DNA from: JAPPHA01 sp965242975
GTDB lineage: Bacteria > Pseudomonadota > Alphaproteobacteria > Rhodobacterales > Rhodobacteraceae
DNA length: 64,000 bases
Assembly: GCA_965242975.1 (NCBI GenBank)
Contig: CBDETS010000007.1
Span: 4,278,001-4,342,000, forward strand
Reading direction: 5' to 3'
Part shown: in pieces, positions 1 to 9,324 of the stretch
Numbering within the stretch: the stretch's first letter is position 1
Layout: the number at the start of each line of letters is the position of its first letter
Program-made: the position numbers and the translations under genes
Notes under the pieces: generated by a model
Database searches by the model: none
What the model was told of the DNA's origin: nothing
What the model saw: the letters and a program-made list of their open reading frames with translations, nothing else

Positions 1-1056
1 CAGCGTGAACATCCCGTTGAACACCGACGCCCAGCTCGGGATCAGCAGGATGACCGAAGTCGTCATTCCGAGCACCTGCACCCATTCGGGGAGCGCGGTG
101 TAGTGCAGGTGGTGCGAACCGGCCCAGAGATAGAAGAAGGTGATCCCCCAGAACCCGACGATCGACATGCGGTAGGAGTAGATCGGGCGACCTGCCGCTT
201 TCGGCAGGAAATAGTAGAGCATCCCCAGGAATCCGGCAGTCAGCAGGAAGCCGACCGCGTTGTGACCGTACCACCATTGCGTCATCGCATCCTGAACACC
301 GGCAAACAGGGAATAGCTCTTCGGAGTCTCCAACGAAACCGGTACCGCCAGGTTGTTGACCACATGGAGCATCGCGATGACGACGATGAAGGCCAGGTAG
401 TACCAGTTGGCTACATAGATATGCGGCTCGGCACGGCGCGCCAGCGTGCGCAGGAAGGTTGCCAGGTACCCGAGCCAGGTCACGGTCAGCAGAAGGTCGG
501 CATACCACTCCGGTTCCGCGTATTCGCGGGACTGGGTGATCCCGAGAGGATAGCCCGTGACCGCGAGCACGACGAACAGATTGTAGAACACGACGACAAG
601 GAGCGGCAGCGACTCGCCGGCAAGGCGCGCGCGCGATGTGCGCTGGACCACGTAAAACGACGTGCCGATCAACGCGTTGCCGCCGAATCCGAGGACCACG
701 GCGGTTGTGTGTACCGGCCGCAAACGACCGAAATTCGTCCAGGGCATGTCGCCGTTCAGCACGGGTGCAGCCAGCTGCAGCGACAGGACGACGCCGACGA
801 GAAACCCGAGAGTCGCCCAGATGACCGCGGCGATCACCGTGAACCTGATGACCGCGTCATTGTATTCCAGTGCCCTGTCCGGTGTGTCCGACGCGTTTTC
901 GTACAGGTACCGGGCACCCCAGGCGGCCGCGGCCGCGATCAACCAGCCGTGAAGCGCGAAGGCGGGGGTCTTTGCATAGCCGCCGATGGCAACGCCGAGG
1001 ACGAAAAAGCCGATGACCGCGATCCAGCCGGCGAGCCGTTCAATGCTCAGGGCCAT
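1..1056 (-). CDS. ccoN: cbb3-type cytochrome c oxidase subunit I, N-terminal part (cut by window edge)
   Basis: Haem-copper catalytic subunit of the inner-membrane high-affinity oxidase that reduces O2 with electrons from c-type cytochromes. Reading down from an ATG at 1056 gives 352 uninterrupted codons; the C-terminus lies outside the window. Visible family signatures are GRLRPVHTTAVVLGFGGNAL (low-spin haem histidine), WWYGHNAVGF (CuB histidine region), YSYRMSIVGFWGITFFYLW and GSHHLHYTALPEW (CuB histidine pair). A GGCGGAG ribosome site lies about 5 bases before the ATG. The first 70 or so residues form an extra hydrophobic segment before the canonical first helix, seen in some alphaproteobacterial CcoN proteins. 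No ccoO is visible because it would lie beyond base 1. Confidence 0.93.
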   Translation of the reverse strand, partial: MALSIERLAGWIAVIGFFVLGVAIGGYAKTPAFALHGWLIAAAAAWGARYLYENASDTPDRALEYNDAVIRFTVIAAVIWATLGFLVGVVLSLQLAAPVLNGDMPWTNFGRLRPVHTTAVVLGFGGNALIGTSFYVVQRTSRARLAGESLPLLVVVFYNLFVVLAVTGYPLGITQSREYAEPEWYADLLLTVTWLGYLATFLRTLARRAEPHIYVANWYYLAFIVVIAMLHVVNNLAVPVSLETPKSYSLFAGVQDAMTQWWYGHNAVGFLLTAGFLGMLYYFLPKAAGRPIYSYRMSIVGFWGITFFYLWAGSHHLHYTALPEWVQVLGMTTSVILLIPSWASVFNGMFTL

Positions 1057-1414
1057 GACGCTCCGCCCGTCGTTTCCGCATGCCGACGGATGCCAACGCC
1101 CGAGGCGCAACGACTCCCGGAACAGCCCGCCTGCGTCATGGCGTTCGCCGAAATGGAATCATCGCGCGCATGTCGTGACCCCGGACAGGTATACAAGAAC
1201 CCGGAACGACCCGCGGAGGCATTCCGAAGCACGATCGCAGGGTAGACAACGACCAGAAGAGCTTCAATGTAAAATATGGGAATCCTCGTGCAGGATCGGG
1301 GGATCGGGAGATTTTGGTGAATTCGTGAATTTGCCCGAGCACGGGGAAATGGACGCCGAAACCGGCCCGGCGGTCCTGACGGCTGCAGCAAGACCGACCT
1401 CGGACCGGCCCGCC
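1057..1414. other. Intergenic region upstream of ccoN
   Basis: About 360 bases between the divergent ccoN start and the first IS4-like copy. It should contain the ccoN promoter. I looked for an FNR/ANR box (TTGAT-N4-ATCAA) and saw none that is convincing. An AT-richer stretch occurs near 1265-1320. No open frame here resembles a known protein. Confidence 0.4.
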
Positions 1415-2406
1415 CCTATCAAGCACACACACTTAACTCCGGGTTGATTTCGTGCGATTCGCCCGGTCATGCAGATTGGCATGCGGCAGGTCTCGTCGGA
1501 GACGATAGATTGGTTCGGGACGGCCTGCAACGGCGGTGGGTTGTCACGAACGGCGCTGGCCCACGAGTTCTGCGAGCGGGAGAACTGGTACAACCGTGTC
1601 GGCAAGCTGTGCCTTGCGTCGGCGCGCAAGCTTCTGCCGGCGCTTGCGGAGAATCTGGGTGTGCGTCTTCCGGAAGCGGAAGCGCTGGAATTCGATCCCC
1701 ATGCCCGTCCCCCGTCGGACTTCCCCGACCGTTCTGTTTCGTGCCCGCTTCGGGACCTCGGTGCCCTGTCGCTTGAGTTGGTGACGGCACCGGAGGACCG
1801 CCGCCGCTGGGAGGCGATGATCGAGAGCCATCATCCGGAGGGATGGCGCCGCCCGCCGGGCGGGCAGGTCCGGTACTGGGTCCGTTCGGAGCACGACGGG
1901 GTGCTGGGCGGCATCGGCTTCACCGCGGCCGGGATCCAGCTTGGTCCGCGCGACGGCGTCATCGGCTGGTCGGCTGATGCCCGCGTGGCCAACATCGCCA
2001 AGGTCGTGTGCAACCATCGCTTCCTGCTGCTTCCCGGTGTCCGTGTGAAGGGTCTTGCCTCCCGGGTCCTGCGCCTGGCTGCGGAGCGGATTGCCGATGA
2101 CTGGGCGGCGGCCTGCGGCGAGCGTCCGGTGCTTGTGCAGAGTTTCACCGGGCCGGGACAGTCCGGCCTGAGCTACCGGGCGGCGGGGTGGAAGTGCTGC
2201 CCGGAACTGACGTCGGGGCGGCGTTCGGGTGTGCGGCGCGCGGTCTGGCTCCGGCCGCTGGTGGCGGGTTGGCACCAGGTTCTGTGCACGGGTCCGGAAC
2301 GGGTTCTCGGCTGGTCCGGATCGCTCTATTGTGCGGGGGGATGGGCTGCCCGGGAATACGGTCGCAGCACCCATCCCGACGGCCGGGTCCGGCGCCGGAT
2401 TGCGCT
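1415..2406 (+). mobile_element. IS4-type/DUF4338 element, truncated copy A
   Basis: Near-identical to 9325-10317 in direct orientation. Similarity begins at CCTATCAAGCACAC, probably the element's left end, and stops abruptly at 2406 inside the transposase gene. Differences are a few substitutions plus small indels near the start (a CA step in the leader and a codon around 1488). The right half of the element is missing from this copy. Confidence 0.75.
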
Positions 2407-2476
2407 CGCAATACCCGGATTTGCCGACAGCACCTTTTCCGAAGGCAGTCCAACATCCGCGTCCCCGATGACTTGA
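1469..2476 (+). pseudogene. Truncated IS4-type transposase retaining the DUF4338 (DruA-like) domain
   Basis: The 335-codon frame matches copy B (start 9377) up to RRRIAL at about residue 312, then reads 22 unrelated codons to a stop. The N-terminus is a transposase-associated helix-turn-helix-like region (SRTALAHEFCERENW). The core from about residue 105, with RRRWEAMIESHHPEGWRRP, VRYWVRSE, VVCNHRFLLLP and LASRVLRLAAERIADDW, is the DUF4338 family, the domain of DruA in Druantia defence systems and of many IS4-type transposases. The catalytic DDE half is absent, so it cannot transpose. It amounts to a stand-alone DUF4338 protein, but nothing indicates that it is expressed or functional. Confidence 0.7.
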
Positions 2477-2987
2477 GCGTCCCCGCGGCACAGCCTTCGA
2501 TCGATTTCGTGCGGGAAACCGAGGAAAACCGACCCTGAACGTCACATGATCCGGGCGGAGGCGGCCGGAAACCCGTCGGTCTTTCCGAATGCGGTCACGC
2601 ACGTTTCCCCGCTTACTGGCCGGCGCGCGATGCCACCCGAAAGGCCGTCCGATTCGCGGTTGGGCCGGTTGCCCTCGACGGTCGTGGTGCGGCATTCTTG
2701 GCAATATTCACGATATTAATACTAAGATCGACAACAATTTCATGAATATTTCACACTAGACGCATACCATTCGGCAAGCTTTTGGGTAGAATCCGTTCCG
2801 CGCGTCACCGCGCCGCGGGAGTGGCGTGAAACGTGTGCGTTGTCCGTTGGGAGGGGACCCATAGCATTGGAGCGGGAGTGCGAAAACAGCTTGACACGGC
2901 GGAATCGCATAATTAGTGCTTGCCCGAAAATCCAATAAGTCATTGACTCTATGTGATAAATAACGGTATTCTCGCCGCGAAGATCAC
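2477..2987. other. Non-coding stretch between element copy A and ISNCY
   Basis: About 510 bases without a convincing gene. The section 2700-2960 is clearly richer in A and T than its surroundings (ATATTAATACTAAG near 2712; CATAATTAG near 2908). A TTGACA at about 2892 has no well-spaced -10 partner. Short open frames here do not resemble proteins. Confidence 0.4.
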
Positions 2988-4559
2988 GACCGAAATCCCG
3001 CTTTCAGCCCCTTTTGGCCCAATTCGGGCCGATATGCGCACTTCTTCGCGAGGTAATGATGAGACAGGTACGCAATCCGCAGATGGAACTCGGCGAGGTT
3101 CACATCGAAAAAATCGAGCTGGACCTCAAGTCCAGGGACGACATCCCGGCCCTGCTGCTGGGACTGCAGCATCTCTACGCCGACGAGCATTTCCGCTCCC
3201 GGCTGTTCGCCCTCCTGGACGAGCACATCCTTCCCGGCATCGACAGGAAGGTCGGGCGGCCGGGCATGGAGATGTGGCGGATCCTTGTGATGGGGGTGAT
3301 CAAGCAGGGTCTCGGTTGCGACTTCGACCGTCTCCACGAGCTTGTGAATGAACACAAGACATTGCGCCGCTTCCTTGGCCATGCGGATGTCTGGGACGAC
3401 TATCGCTACGGCTACCAGAGGCTGGTGGACAATGTGAGCCTTCTGCGCCCCGAACTGCTTGTGGCGGTCAACGACCTGGTTGTGGAGAGCGGCCATGCGG
3501 TCGCGAGAAAAAAGCCTGGCGCGCCCTTGGTCGGGCGCTGTGACAGCTTCGTGGTCGAGACCGACGTGCACTATCCGACGGATGTCAGTCTCCTGTGGGA
3601 CGCGATGCGCTGCCTGATCCGTGCGGTGGGCCGTGCGGCGGCGAAGAGCGGTGTTCGTGGCTGGCGCCAGTGGAAGCACCTGACGCGGCTGGTGCGGCGG
3701 TTGTTCCACAGGGTGCGGGCAACGCGGCGGGCGCGTCCGGAGCATGTGGAGGCATATCTCGGGCGCTGCCTTGATCTTGTCGTGCGTGCGGAGGCCAGCC
3801 TTTCGGTTCTGGTTGCGCATGGCGTGAAGGCCTGGGAGATCGTGGAGATCGAAGGCTATATCGCCCATGCGAAGCGTCAGATTGACCAGATCGACCGCCG
3901 TCTTCTCAAGGGCGAGACCATCCCTCAGGACGAGAAGGTGTTCTCGATCTTCGAGCCGCACACGCGCTGGGTCGCGAAGGGCAAGGCGGGATGTCCGGTG
4001 GAGTTGGGCGTTCCGGTCTGCATCCTGGAAGACCGGCACGGCTTTGTCCTGCACCACGAGATCATGTGGGAGGGCAGCGACGTGGACTACGCGGTGCCGA
4101 TGGTCGAGGCTGCCCAGGCGCGGTTTCCCGATCTCCGTGCGGTGAGCTTCGACCGCGGCTTTCACAGCCCCGAAAACCGTGTCCGCCTTGACGAGCTGCT
4201 CGATCACAACGTGCTGCCGAAGAAGGGCTACCTCAACACGGCGGAGCGAGAGCGCGAACAGGGCGAGGAGTTCGCGGCGATGCGTCGCCAGCATCCGGCG
4301 GTGGAATCGGCGATCAACAACCTTGAGCACCGCGGTCTCGACCGGGTCCTGGCGTACGGGGCGGAGGGCTTTGCCCGCGTTGTGGCACTCTCCGTGGTCG
4401 CTCTCAACATTCACCGCATCGGTCTTCTGCTGCGTCGAAAGGCGCGACGACGACGCGCCGCCTGACGGCACTCCCCGAAACACCGGTTCATTCGTGGCCC
4501 GCCCGGAGCGGGAACGGTTCCCTATGGGCTGAAGGCGGCGAAAGCCGCGAAATTCGGTC
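2988..4559 (+). mobile_element. Insertion sequence, ISNCY-type, apparently complete
   Basis: Imperfect terminal inverted repeats are visible: the left end begins GACCGAAATCCCGCTTTC at 2988, and the right end read on the complement from 4559 begins GACCGAATTTCGCGGCTTTC. About 15 of 20 positions agree if a 2-base gap is allowed. The interval is about 1.57 kb and holds one full transposase gene. No clear target-site duplication was seen next to these ends, so the exact termini are provisional. Confidence 0.62.
3059..4465 (+). CDS. ISNCY family transposase
   Basis: A 468-residue DDE-type transposase. The start at 3059 gives the family's usual opening MRQVRNPQMELGEV; an upstream in-frame ATG at 3014 would add residues that do not fit. 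Typical segments are KSRDDIPALLLGLQHLY, GRPGMEMWRILVMGVIKQGL, GRCDSFVVETDVHYPTDVSL (catalytic-core aspartates) and SFDRGFHSPENR towards the C-terminus. Length and ends look intact, so the element may still be active. The gene fills the interval between the inverted repeats. Confidence 0.85.
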   Translation: MRQVRNPQMELGEVHIEKIELDLKSRDDIPALLLGLQHLYADEHFRSRLFALLDEHILPGIDRKVGRPGMEMWRILVMGVIKQGLGCDFDRLHELVNEHKTLRRFLGHADVWDDYRYGYQRLVDNVSLLRPELLVAVNDLVVESGHAVARKKPGAPLVGRCDSFVVETDVHYPTDVSLLWDAMRCLIRAVGRAAAKSGVRGWRQWKHLTRLVRRLFHRVRATRRARPEHVEAYLGRCLDLVVRAEASLSVLVAHGVKAWEIVEIEGYIAHAKRQIDQIDRRLLKGETIPQDEKVFSIFEPHTRWVAKGKAGCPVELGVPVCILEDRHGFVLHHEIMWEGSDVDYAVPMVEAAQARFPDLRAVSFDRGFHSPENRVRLDELLDHNVLPKKGYLNTAEREREQGEEFAAMRRQHPAVESAINNLEHRGLDRVLAYGAEGFARVVALSVVALNIHRIGLLLRRKARRRRAA

Positions 4560-4700
4560 CGGTGGGCGGAAAACCTGCGGCTCGGGACGCGTCAATATCC
4601 CGAAGCGGGGAGAATTGCCGCATCGCGGCATCCCGGTTTGTCGAAAATCGTCGTCCACCGCAGCCGAAGAGAGGGGGTTTTCTGGCGGACACTAATTAAG
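4560..4700. other. Spacer between ISNCY and the heptamer repeat
   Basis: Short non-coding stretch leading to the tandem repeat. The sequence ACTAATTAAG just before the repeat (about 4690-4700) is the only AT-rich patch and could be part of a promoter for the downstream surface protein. No other signal was seen. Confidence 0.3.
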
Positions 4701-4775
4701 AGCGCCGAGCGCCGAGCGCCGAGCGCCGAGCGCCGAGCGCCGAGCGCCGAGCGCCGAGCGCCGAGCGCCGAGCGC
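4701..4775 (+). repeat. Tandem heptanucleotide repeat AGCGCCG, about 10.7 copies
   Basis: The unit AGCGCCG is repeated without visible error from 4701 to 4775. It lies 66 bases before the GTG start of the large autotransporter-like gene. An in-frame TAG at 4824-4826 separates the repeat from that gene, so copy-number change cannot fuse a frame into it; it could alter promoter spacing or RNA structure. A 62-codon frame (4638-4826) passes through the repeat but resembles nothing known. Confidence 0.92.
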
Positions 4776-4841
4776 ATACCTGTGTCTGTCCGTGCGCGGG
4801 GCGACCAGTTGCGCCGTCGCGTATAGGGCGCGGCTGATCCC

Positions 4842-7800
4842 GTGGGCCGCGCATGCTTTGACCGGCGGGAGCGCCGTTCCTGCCGCCTGACCTCCGGCCG
4901 CTGCCGTCCGGCGGGGTCGGCTGCTTCCCGTTTTTCCCAAAGCGTTTTCACACGCCCCGGCGCACGGGCGGTGGCGTGCCTTCTCGGCCTGGCGGCAGCG
5001 TTGTTCCTGCTGCCCGGCGCGAAGACCGCGCAGGCGCAAACGTCGGTCACGCTGGTGAGCAACACCGGGCAGAGTACAGACGGCTCCTCCATCCATGACG
5101 TCGATCGCGCGCAGTCGTTCACGACAGGCAGCAACCCCGCCGGCTACACCCTGACCAGCGTCACGTTCCCTATTAGTGGCGGCCTCACCACCGCCAAAAC
5201 GCAGATGCGCATCGAGTCGTCAAATGCGAGCGGCCAGCCGGGAGGCAACCTGGGCGCGTTGACGATTACTTCGAGCGGCGGTACGGCCACCGGTACGACC
5301 ACGGGCATCGACCTGGCCGCCGACACGACGTATTTCGTGGTGTTGCAATCGGACGACCCCTCGGCCTCGAACACCTACGACCGAACGAACTCGGACAGCG
5401 AGGATTCGGGCGCGGCGGCGGGCTGGAGCATCGGCGACGGGAGCCGGTTTTATACCGGTTCCGGCAATCCGACCTGGGGCACCACGTCCACCCTCTCCTG
5501 GAAAATCGCCATCCACGGCTACGCCAACCCGCCCGCGATCTCGTCGGTGGCCATCGTCTCGAAGCCGCGCATCGACGCGAACAACGACGGCACGAAGGAG
5601 ACTTACGGGGCGGGCCAGAAGATCGCGGTGGACGTGACCTGGGGCGAGGACGTTGCCTGGGACACCTCGGCGACGGGCGCGGGGATCCGGGTGCAGTTGG
5701 GGATCGGGAGCAACACAAGGCCGGCTGAACTGGTGACGGGCGGGGCGACCAGCGGCACGGCCCGCACGCTGCGCTTCGCCTACACGGTGGTGGCCGCCGA
5801 CACGGACACCGACGGCGTGACGGTGAATGCGAACAGCCAGGGCGAAGTGGTGCGGCTGCGCGGCGGCGCGACCGTGAAGAAGGCCGACGGCTCGATTGAC
5901 GCGAAGTTGACGCATGCGGGGTTGGGCGCGCAGTCGGGCCACCTGGTGAACGGCGGCTCCACCGCGCCGACGAACAGCGCCCCGACCTTCGGCGGCGATG
6001 ATCCGGGCACCGCCAACGCCCCTGTCCTGACTCTTGTCAACCTGCCAGTGGACGATGGCGATTTCAGTGACGCGGACGGCGACCCGCTGACCTTCAAGTT
6101 GAGCTTGAACCGCGACGACGTGTACGTACCCGGCGAATTCAAGTGGTTTAATGATCATGTCTGGTTCATGGCAAGGTCGACCTGCGCACTGGCAAACCTC
6201 TCGCCGCCGGTGACCGGCAATCCGGAAATGACCTTCACCTTTACCGCGACCGACCCCGACGGCGCGTCGGGTTCGGTCACGGGAGTGTTCAATGTGGGAC
6301 TTCCCACTGCCGGCTGTCCATCGTTCTCAAGCGCCGAGGTGAGCGGCACGACCCTGACAATCACCCTGGACGGCAACGCGATTGGCGGCACGCCGGGCGC
6401 GGACGAGTTCGAGGTCAAGGTGGCCGGGACTGCAGTGGCCCTGTGGGCCACCAGCCCGCCCGCGGTGAGCGGCAGGACCGTTACCCTGACCCTCGCCACG
6501 GCCCCGGCCGCCGGCCAGACGGTCACCGTCAGCTACACCCCCGACGAGGACTCCATGACGACGGATTCGCGGGCGAGTGCCCCGATGGCGGTTGCTTTCA
6601 CCGACCGGACCGTCGGAACCATGCCGACCTTGGCGAACCCGATTCCGGACACGACGGCTGTGGTGGGCACGGCGTTCAGCTACCAGTTCCCGGCCAACAC
6701 CTTCAACGACCCCGACGGCGACACCCTGAGCTACACCGCGACCTTGTCCGACGACAACGCGCTGCCAGGCTGGCTGAGCTTCGCGGCGGGCACCCGCACC
6801 TTCTCGGGCACACCAGAAGCAAGCGACACCGGCACGGTGTCGGTCAAGGTGACCGCGACCGACGGCACGAATTCAGTCAGCGACACCTTCGACATCGCGG
6901 TAACGGCCGCGCCCACGGTCGCGAACGCCATCCCGGACCAGACGGCGACGGTGAACGCGGCCTTCAGCTACCAGTTCGCGGCCAACACCTTCAATGACGC
7001 CGACGGCGACACCCTGACCTACACGGCGACGCAGGCGGACGGCACAGCGCTGCCGGGCTGGCTGAGCTTCGCGGCGGACACCCGCACCTTCTCGGGCACG
7101 CCGACCGCAGCGAATGTCGGCACGGTGTCGGTCAAGGTGACCGCGACCGACGGCACCCATTCGGTGAGCGACAGCTTCGACATCGCCGTGGTAACCACGA
7201 TCGCCCCGACGGCGCAGGCGGGCGCCGACCGCACGGCCGACCCCGGCGCGACGGTGACGCTGAGCGGTTCGGGCACGGACTCCGACGGCACGATCCAGGG
7301 CTACGCCTGGAGCCAGGTCTCGGGCACGTCGGTGACGCTGCAGAACGCCAACACGGCGCAGGCCTCCTTCACCGCGCCCGACACGGCCGGGCCGCTGGTC
7401 TTCCGGCTGACGGTCACCGACAACCTCGGGGCCACGGACACCGACGACGTGACGGTGACGGTGAACGACGTGCCGCCGATCTTCACAGGCAGCGTGCCGG
7501 CGCTGCGGCTGGAGCCGGGCGCGGCGATGACGCCGGTCGTGCTGCCCGAGGCGACCGGCGGCAACGGCGGCCCCTACACCTACGGGCTGAGCTCGGAGCC
7601 CGCGGGCCTCGCGGGGCTGTCCTTCGACGCGGCGACGCGGACGCTCTCGGGCACGCCGGATGTGGAGAGGGGGCGCTGGACCTTCACCTACTGGGCGCAT
7701 GACGGGGACGACAACGTCACGACCGCCGATGCCGCGCAACTGACCTTCACGGTGCAGGTCGGTGCGGCGCCGGAGATGCAGAGGCGGGCGGTGAAGAGCA

Positions 7801-9275
7801 CGGTGGCGGCGCTGGCGACGCGCACGGTGGCGTCTGCGCTCGACACGATCGGGGCCCGGCTGGGCGGAGCGGTCCCGGAGACCGACCTGATCCTGGCCGG
7901 TGAGTCCGTGCCGTTCTCCGCGTCTGGAGCGGCCGCGGGGTTGCGGGACAGTGGGGCTTGCCCGGTCACAGGGTTCGGGGCCGACGGTATCGGGCGGGGC
8001 GGCAACGGTGCCGAAGGCTGCGGCCGGCCACGGAGCCGGGGCGTCGATGCCGACGCGCTGCTGTCCACGAGCGCCTTCTCGCTGACGCTGGGCGCGGCCG
8101 AGGGTGAGCCGGGCTTCAACGCGAAGGCGTCGCGCTGGTCGGTGTGGGGCCGCGGCGATCTCGGGCATTTCGCGGGCCGGCCCGAGCCGGGGATGCACTA
8201 CCGGGGCGAGACGCTGACCGGTTGGCTGGGCGTGGACGCCCGCGGGTCGATACGCGGACCGACGCGCCTGAAGAGCTGGGTCGCGGGTCTCGCGGTGTCG
8301 CACGGAACCAGCAAGTCGGACTACAGCTTCGAGGGCGGGGCCGATCCCGCGGATCGGGGCCGGCTGGAGACGGTGCTCAGCGCGCTCTGGCCCTACGGGA
8401 GCTGGACCTTCGAAAACGGGCTGGAGCTGCGTGGCATTCTGGGTGCGGGGACTGGCAGTCTGCGCCACTTCCCGGGCGGCGGCGATCCGGCGGAGAAGAG
8501 CAGACTGACGATGTGGACGGTTTCGCTCGGATTCAAGCGGAAGCTTCAGCCTCTGGCCAGTTTCGATCTGGCGGCGCGGGGCGATGCGAGCTTTGTCCGG
8601 AAGGAGACCGCGCGGGGCGAGCAGACGATCGACGGGCTTCGCGCCGACAGCTGGCGCGGCCGATTCGGCCTGGAGGGCTCGCGGCGCTTCGAGAAGGAGG
8701 GCGGCCGGTCGTTCACGCCGTTCCTGGAACTGGCCGCGCGGCAGGACGGCGGTGACGGGCTGACCGGGACCGGGCTGGAGGTGGCGGGCGGGCTGCGCCA
8801 TGGCGCGCCCGGCCTCGACATCGAGTTGCGCGGTCGCTGGCTGGCGGCACACACGAAGGGGGGCACGGAGGAACGCGGCGTGAGCCTGACGGCGCGGATG
8901 CTCCCGGGGGAACGCGGGCGCGGGTTGTCGCTGTCGCTCACGCCGCGCTGGGGCGCCGGCACGGGCGGGGCCGACGCGCTGTGGCACGACGAGATGCCGA
9001 AGGGCGGGCCGGGTGCTGGAACGGAGCGGGGGGCCCTCGACCTGCGCGTCGGCTACGGCTACGGCCTGTTCGGCGACCGCTTCACCGGCACGCCGAATCT
9101 CGGCTTCGGGCTCTCGGACAGCTCGCGCGACTTCCGCATCGGCTGGCGGCTGACCTCTGCCGTGCGCGGAGCCCCCGGCTTCGAGGCCAACCTCGACGCC
9201 ACCCGCCGCGAGGCGGTCAACGACATCGGGCCGGCCAGGCACGGCATCATGCTGGGTGCTTCGATCAGGTGGTGA
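4842..9275 (+). CDS. Large autotransporter-like surface protein with cadherin-like/PKD-type passenger and beta-barrel
   Basis: 1,477 residues. A long basic N-region precedes a signal core (VACLLGLAAALFLLPGAKTAQA, read in two parts: VACLLGLAAALF, LLPGAKTAQA) with cleavage near residue 66. The passenger shows, in order, a choice-anchor-like domain (about 67-226), Ig/SwmB-like segments (about 230-590), two near-duplicate cadherin-like units (about 597-690 and 691-787, each with DxDGDTL and GWLSFAA), a PKD/REJ-like unit (790-880, DSDGTIQGYAWSQVSG) and a putative-Ig unit (885-970). From about 1090 to the end, alternating strands ending GIMLGASIRW fit an autotransporter barrel with a terminal aromatic residue. 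Expected role: outer-membrane display and adhesion. The GTG at 4842 is the only upstream option because TAG occurs at 4824; a later GTG at 4971 is possible. No protease or pectate-lyase-type passenger is evident. Confidence 0.78.
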   Translation: MGRACFDRRERRSCRLTSGRCRPAGSAASRFSQSVFTRPGARAVACLLGLAAALFLLPGAKTAQAQTSVTLVSNTGQSTDGSSIHDVDRAQSFTTGSNPAGYTLTSVTFPISGGLTTAKTQMRIESSNASGQPGGNLGALTITSSGGTATGTTTGIDLAADTTYFVVLQSDDPSASNTYDRTNSDSEDSGAAAGWSIGDGSRFYTGSGNPTWGTTSTLSWKIAIHGYANPPAISSVAIVSKPRIDANNDGTKETYGAGQKIAVDVTWGEDVAWDTSATGAGIRVQLGIGSNTRPAELVTGGATSGTARTLRFAYTVVAADTDTDGVTVNANSQGEVVRLRGGATVKKADGSIDAKLTHAGLGAQSGHLVNGGSTAPTNSAPTFGGDDPGTANAPVLTLVNLPVDDGDFSDADGDPLTFKLSLNRDDVYVPGEFKWFNDHVWFMARSTCALANLSPPVTGNPEMTFTFTATDPDGASGSVTGVFNVGLPTAGCPSFSSAEVSGTTLTITLDGNAIGGTPGADEFEVKVAGTAVALWATSPPAVSGRTVTLTLATAPAAGQTVTVSYTPDEDSMTTDSRASAPMAVAFTDRTVGTMPTLANPIPDTTAVVGTAFSYQFPANTFNDPDGDTLSYTATLSDDNALPGWLSFAAGTRTFSGTPEASDTGTVSVKVTATDGTNSVSDTFDIAVTAAPTVANAIPDQTATVNAAFSYQFAANTFNDADGDTLTYTATQADGTALPGWLSFAADTRTFSGTPTAANVGTVSVKVTATDGTHSVSDSFDIAVVTTIAPTAQAGADRTADPGATVTLSGSGTDSDGTIQGYAWSQVSGTSVTLQNANTAQASFTAPDTAGPLVFRLTVTDNLGATDTDDVTVTVNDVPPIFTGSVPALRLEPGAAMTPVVLPEATGGNGGPYTYGLSSEPAGLAGLSFDAATRTLSGTPDVERGRWTFTYWAHDGDDNVTTADAAQLTFTVQVGAAPEMQRRAVKSTVAALATRTVASALDTIGARLGGAVPETDLILAGESVPFSASGAAAGLRDSGACPVTGFGADGIGRGGNGAEGCGRPRSRGVDADALLSTSAFSLTLGAAEGEPGFNAKASRWSVWGRGDLGHFAGRPEPGMHYRGETLTGWLGVDARGSIRGPTRLKSWVAGLAVSHGTSKSDYSFEGGADPADRGRLETVLSALWPYGSWTFENGLELRGILGAGTGSLRHFPGGGDPAEKSRLTMWTVSLGFKRKLQPLASFDLAARGDASFVRKETARGEQTIDGLRADSWRGRFGLEGSRRFEKEGGRSFTPFLELAARQDGGDGLTGTGLEVAGGLRHGAPGLDIELRGRWLAAHTKGGTEERGVSLTARMLPGERGRGLSLSLTPRWGAGTGGADALWHDEMPKGGPGAGTERGALDLRVGYGYGLFGDRFTGTPNLGFGLSDSSRDFRIGWRLTSAVRGAPGFEANLDATRREAVNDIGPARHGIMLGASIRW

Positions 9276-9324
9276 CGCGGGCGCAGCCAGCGACGAGTCC
9301 GGGTGCGGCCATCGGCGGCCGGGA

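Noticed and set aside
103..1447. Long plus-strand open frames over the first 1.4 kb
   Set aside because: They are antisense to ccoN; their composition (His, Gln, Arg, Asp rich) is that of a shadow frame, while the minus strand reads all cbb3 oxidase signatures.
2984..4483. 499-codon minus-strand frame opposite the ISNCY transposase
   Set aside because: Antisense shadow; the plus strand matches a full transposase with family motifs.
4701..4775. Tandem repeat as a CRISPR array
   Set aside because: The unit is 7 bases with no spacers.
4638..4826. Small frame through the heptamer repeat as a repeat-protein gene
   Set aside because: Its repetitive AERRAPS-type sequence is simply the translated tandem repeat, there is no ribosome site, and the frame ends at TAG before the autotransporter start.
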